From an uncultured Clostridia bacterium (GTDB lineage Bacteria; Bacillota; Clostridia; Christensenellales; Borkfalkiaceae): a stretch of 64,000 bases of DNA. The notes beneath the pieces are model-generated. The model saw only the letters and a list, made by a program, of their open reading frames with translations. It did no database searches and was not told the origin of the DNA. The stretch spans positions 1 through 64,000 of the forward strand of contig CALVLV010000009.1 in the NCBI GenBank assembly GCA_944341075.1, given 5' to 3'. The position numbers were made by a program, and so were the translations under genes. This document shows, piece by piece, positions 62,187 through 64,000 of the stretch. Each line of letters starts with the position of its first letter. The stretch's first letter is position 1.

Positions 62187-62223
62187 GGGGCGGGGAAACC
62201 GTGCGGTTTCCCCGCCCCTTTTT
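62187..62223 (+). terminator. Strong intrinsic terminator
   Basis: GGGGCGGGGAAACC pairs perfectly with GGTTTCCCCGCCCC around GTGC, followed by TTTTT. Confidence 0.92.
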
Positions 62224-62270
62224 GCGCATACTGTAAATAAATTGCGCCGGCTGAAACAATTTGTCATGTA

Positions 62271-62361
62271 TTGTAATATTTAAGCGCATATTTGTAATAT
62301 TTATCTATTACAACGCCGTTCAAATATTTGACAACTATGTCACAATATTATAAAATTACAA
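62271..62361 (+). promoter_or_regulatory. Promoter surrounded by four TTGTAAT boxes
   Basis: TTGTAATATTTA occurs at 62271-62282 and 62292-62303, 21 bp apart. Inverted copies ATTACAA lie at 62307-62313 and 62355-62361. Between them is a promoter: -35 TTGACA (62328-62333), 17-bp spacer, -10 TAAAAT (62351-62356). The last box overlaps the -10. The regulator is unknown. Confidence 0.55.
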
Positions 62362-62446
62362 TAGCGCGTAAAAAGCTGTCCGACCTGTCATGTACGGGCA
62401 GTCGGATGCCGCGTTCAAATCAGAAAACGATTCAGGATTTAGATAA

Positions 62447-64000
62447 ATGGCAAGGTTAAGAAAAGCTCATACAAAACTCAAAATAGTTCTGTGCTGCGTG
62501 CTCGGCTTTATAGTTGCGGCAGGCGGCGCTTTTGTAATATGGTATATGTGTTCGGCGCTCGGCGGCGATAAAGTTGTCGAGGCCCCCGACGATACCGAAA
62601 ACTTAAAGATCCCCGTTGCCGAGGGTATGACGTTTTCAACTGAAAATCCCGACGGGCTCACTACCATAGGCCACCTTGCGTGGATGCTCGACCAGCAGCA
62701 AGCTTACCATTCGTCGTCCACAACGGTATCTACCGCGCTTATAGCCACGCAGTACACCAACTCGTTCAAGGACTATAAAGGCGGCATAATGCTCTCATCG
62801 GACTTCACCTACGGCTTTGTGGGTGCGGGCACACAGTCGTGCTTTGTGCCGAACGGCAATGCCGAAGGCAAGGGGGCGGGCGTGTATATGCGCACTTCCT
62901 CGGGCAACGTTGGCAGCTCCACCACGGGCACCAACGCCGACTGGAAGGACGACGTTGTTTACTACGATAAGGAGAGCTACCTGTATAAATACGGCCAGTA
63001 CTCCACCGAAATGACCGTATATATCCTCAACGCCGAAACTGTTGAAAGCTGGAACGAGGCTACGGCCAACGGCGACGGCACCTTTACCCAGACTTTCAAT
63101 CTCAATGCCGAAAAGGCGGCGTATTACTACCAGTACGCCATGCAGACGCGCGGCGGGCTTGACAAGCTCCCCGAATTTTCAGAAATTTCGCTCACCATCA
63201 CATTCGACGACAACTATCGCGTACTCTCTATAGAGGCCAACGAAAAGTCTGACATCACGCGAATATTTGCAATGAGCAGCACCTCCGTCACCGATACCGT
63301 GTATACCTACGACGAGGAGAGCTTTGACGAGGCGCACTACGACTATTACGAAAGTTACTATTCCGAATACGTTGGCAATCTCGGCGTGGTGGACGACCCC
63401 GGGCAGGAACTTACGGCGGCCGACCTTCTTCTGGGTGCGTTCGGCGGCGTTATCGGCGGCACGGGCGACCAGTTCGATGCAACGCTTGTTTTAAACGATA
63501 AAACATACTACGGCAAAATATTCTTAAGCGTAGATATCTCCTCCATAGGCGATGACATACTCGGCGCTATAGAGGCGCGCATAGCCCTGTCCTCCGATGA
63601 ATCGGTAGACGGACAGGATCTGTACATAGAACTTGCAGACGGCAACATAAACGCCTATTACTCCACTGATTTTGCCCTTACGGCAGACGTAAACGCCTTC
63701 GGCGACATCATCGAAAAATTCAGCGCGTGGGCAGATTCGCTCGGCAATACGGCCGCACCAATGGCTGATACTGCCGGAGAGGAGGGAGGCTCGCTCGATC
63801 TCAACGAGATACTTGCCCAGCTGCTCTCCGCACCTATAGTTGAAACGGAAGAGGGTGTTTCGCTCACGCTTTCGCTCGAAGACCTTATGGGCGTTTCGCT
63901 CTCGGCAACGTTCGATTTTACCGACGAAGGCAACGGCATATATTCGTTAGGCAGCGCCGCTATCGGCGGGCTTTCGTATAACGGCACCCCCATAGCCGTA
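62447..64000 (+). CDS. N-terminally anchored extracellular protein, unknown function (3' end outside window)
   Basis: The frame is open from the ATG to the last base (518 codons seen). RLRKAHTKLK is followed by one membrane helix (about 13-34), then VEAPDDTENLKIPVAEGMTF and a long polar region with many Tyr, Ser, Thr and acidic residues, so the bulk is outside the cell. There are glycine-rich loops (LLLGAFGGVIGGTGDQF) and repeated beta-strand segments such as ATLVLNDKTYYGKIFLSVDI and SLTLSLEDLMGVSLSATF. No catalytic motif or known family is recognised. The upstream ribosome site is weak. Expressed from its own promoter with four TTGTAAT boxes. Confidence 0.8.
   Translation, partial: MARLRKAHTKLKIVLCCVLGFIVAAGGAFVIWYMCSALGGDKVVEAPDDTENLKIPVAEGMTFSTENPDGLTTIGHLAWMLDQQQAYHSSSTTVSTALIATQYTNSFKDYKGGIMLSSDFTYGFVGAGTQSCFVPNGNAEGKGAGVYMRTSSGNVGSSTTGTNADWKDDVVYYDKESYLYKYGQYSTEMTVYILNAETVESWNEATANGDGTFTQTFNLNAEKAAYYYQYAMQTRGGLDKLPEFSEISLTITFDDNYRVLSIEANEKSDITRIFAMSSTSVTDTVYTYDEESFDEAHYDYYESYYSEYVGNLGVVDDPGQELTAADLLLGAFGGVIGGTGDQFDATLVLNDKTYYGKIFLSVDISSIGDDILGAIEARIALSSDESVDGQDLYIELADGNINAYYSTDFALTADVNAFGDIIEKFSAWADSLGNTAAPMADTAGEEGGSLDLNEILAQLLSAPIVETEEGVSLTLSLEDLMGVSLSATFDFTDEGNGIYSLGSAAIGGLSYNGTPIAV

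Noticed and set aside
1..64000. CRISPR arrays, tRNA and rRNA genes
   Set aside because: I looked for short regularly spaced repeats and for tRNA/rRNA signatures and saw none; the 243-bp repeats are coding.

Overview
The window reads as a chromosomal segment of an anaerobic, probably gut-dwelling clostridial Firmicute. The evidence is AGGAGG-type ribosome sites, sigma-A promoters, LytTR/GHKL two-component systems, lipobox lipoproteins, BspA/InlB-type surface repeats and domain-swapped GH3 enzymes of the kind known from Ruminococcus and Butyrivibrio. I cannot name the species. Almost everything is on the + strand; the only convincing - strand gene is a DeoR-family repressor (42425-43174).

Layout: (1) 1-1904: tail of a membrane GH3 gene, a promoter-driven structured RNA ending in a terminator, and a sugar-phosphate isomerase-like gene. 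(2) 2107-16662: a LytTR response regulator and GHKL kinase, then two units with matching promoters (paired CTATTCG boxes 21 bp apart, then a sigma-A promoter). They encode lipoproteins, a surface GH78-like enzyme, two large GH3 enzymes and a small membrane protein. (3) 16887-21206: an isomerase/kinase/epimerase pentose operon of araA-araB-araD type, plus a 5'-truncated remnant. (4) 21631-30424: a second LytTR/GHKL pair, a different 21-bp-spaced box pair, then small membrane protein, GH3 and a large Ig/CBM-like lipoprotein. (5) 30938-40192: a MarR regulator with tandem operators, a lipoprotein with five exact-length 243-bp repeats, small membrane protein, GH3 and another lipoprotein. (6) 40226-42426: a rearranged patch with a GH3 remnant, a carboxymuconolactone-decarboxylase-family gene, a 77-bp direct repeat and an IS605-like RNA end. 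(7) 42425-47265: DeoR divergent from a further GH3/membrane-protein pair. (8) 47438-56654: a complete L-rhamnose operon (cytoplasmic GH78, rhaB, rhaA, rhaD, GPH-type transporter, lactaldehyde reductase). (9) 56894-64000: a YbaK-type deacylase, a membrane-spanning double-HTH protein with a huge extracellular part, a small HTH protein, a BspA fragment and an anchored extracellular protein running off the window.

The unifying theme is a repeated surface module: a circularly permuted GH3 enzyme held in the membrane at both ends, usually translationally coupled to a small polytopic membrane protein and accompanied by lipoproteins. Several modules carry their own regulator (LytTR/GHKL twice, MarR, DeoR). 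With surface and cytoplasmic GH78 enzymes and the pentose and rhamnose pathways, this looks like a locus for stripping sugars from plant or host glycosides. Substrate and the role of the small membrane protein are inference only.
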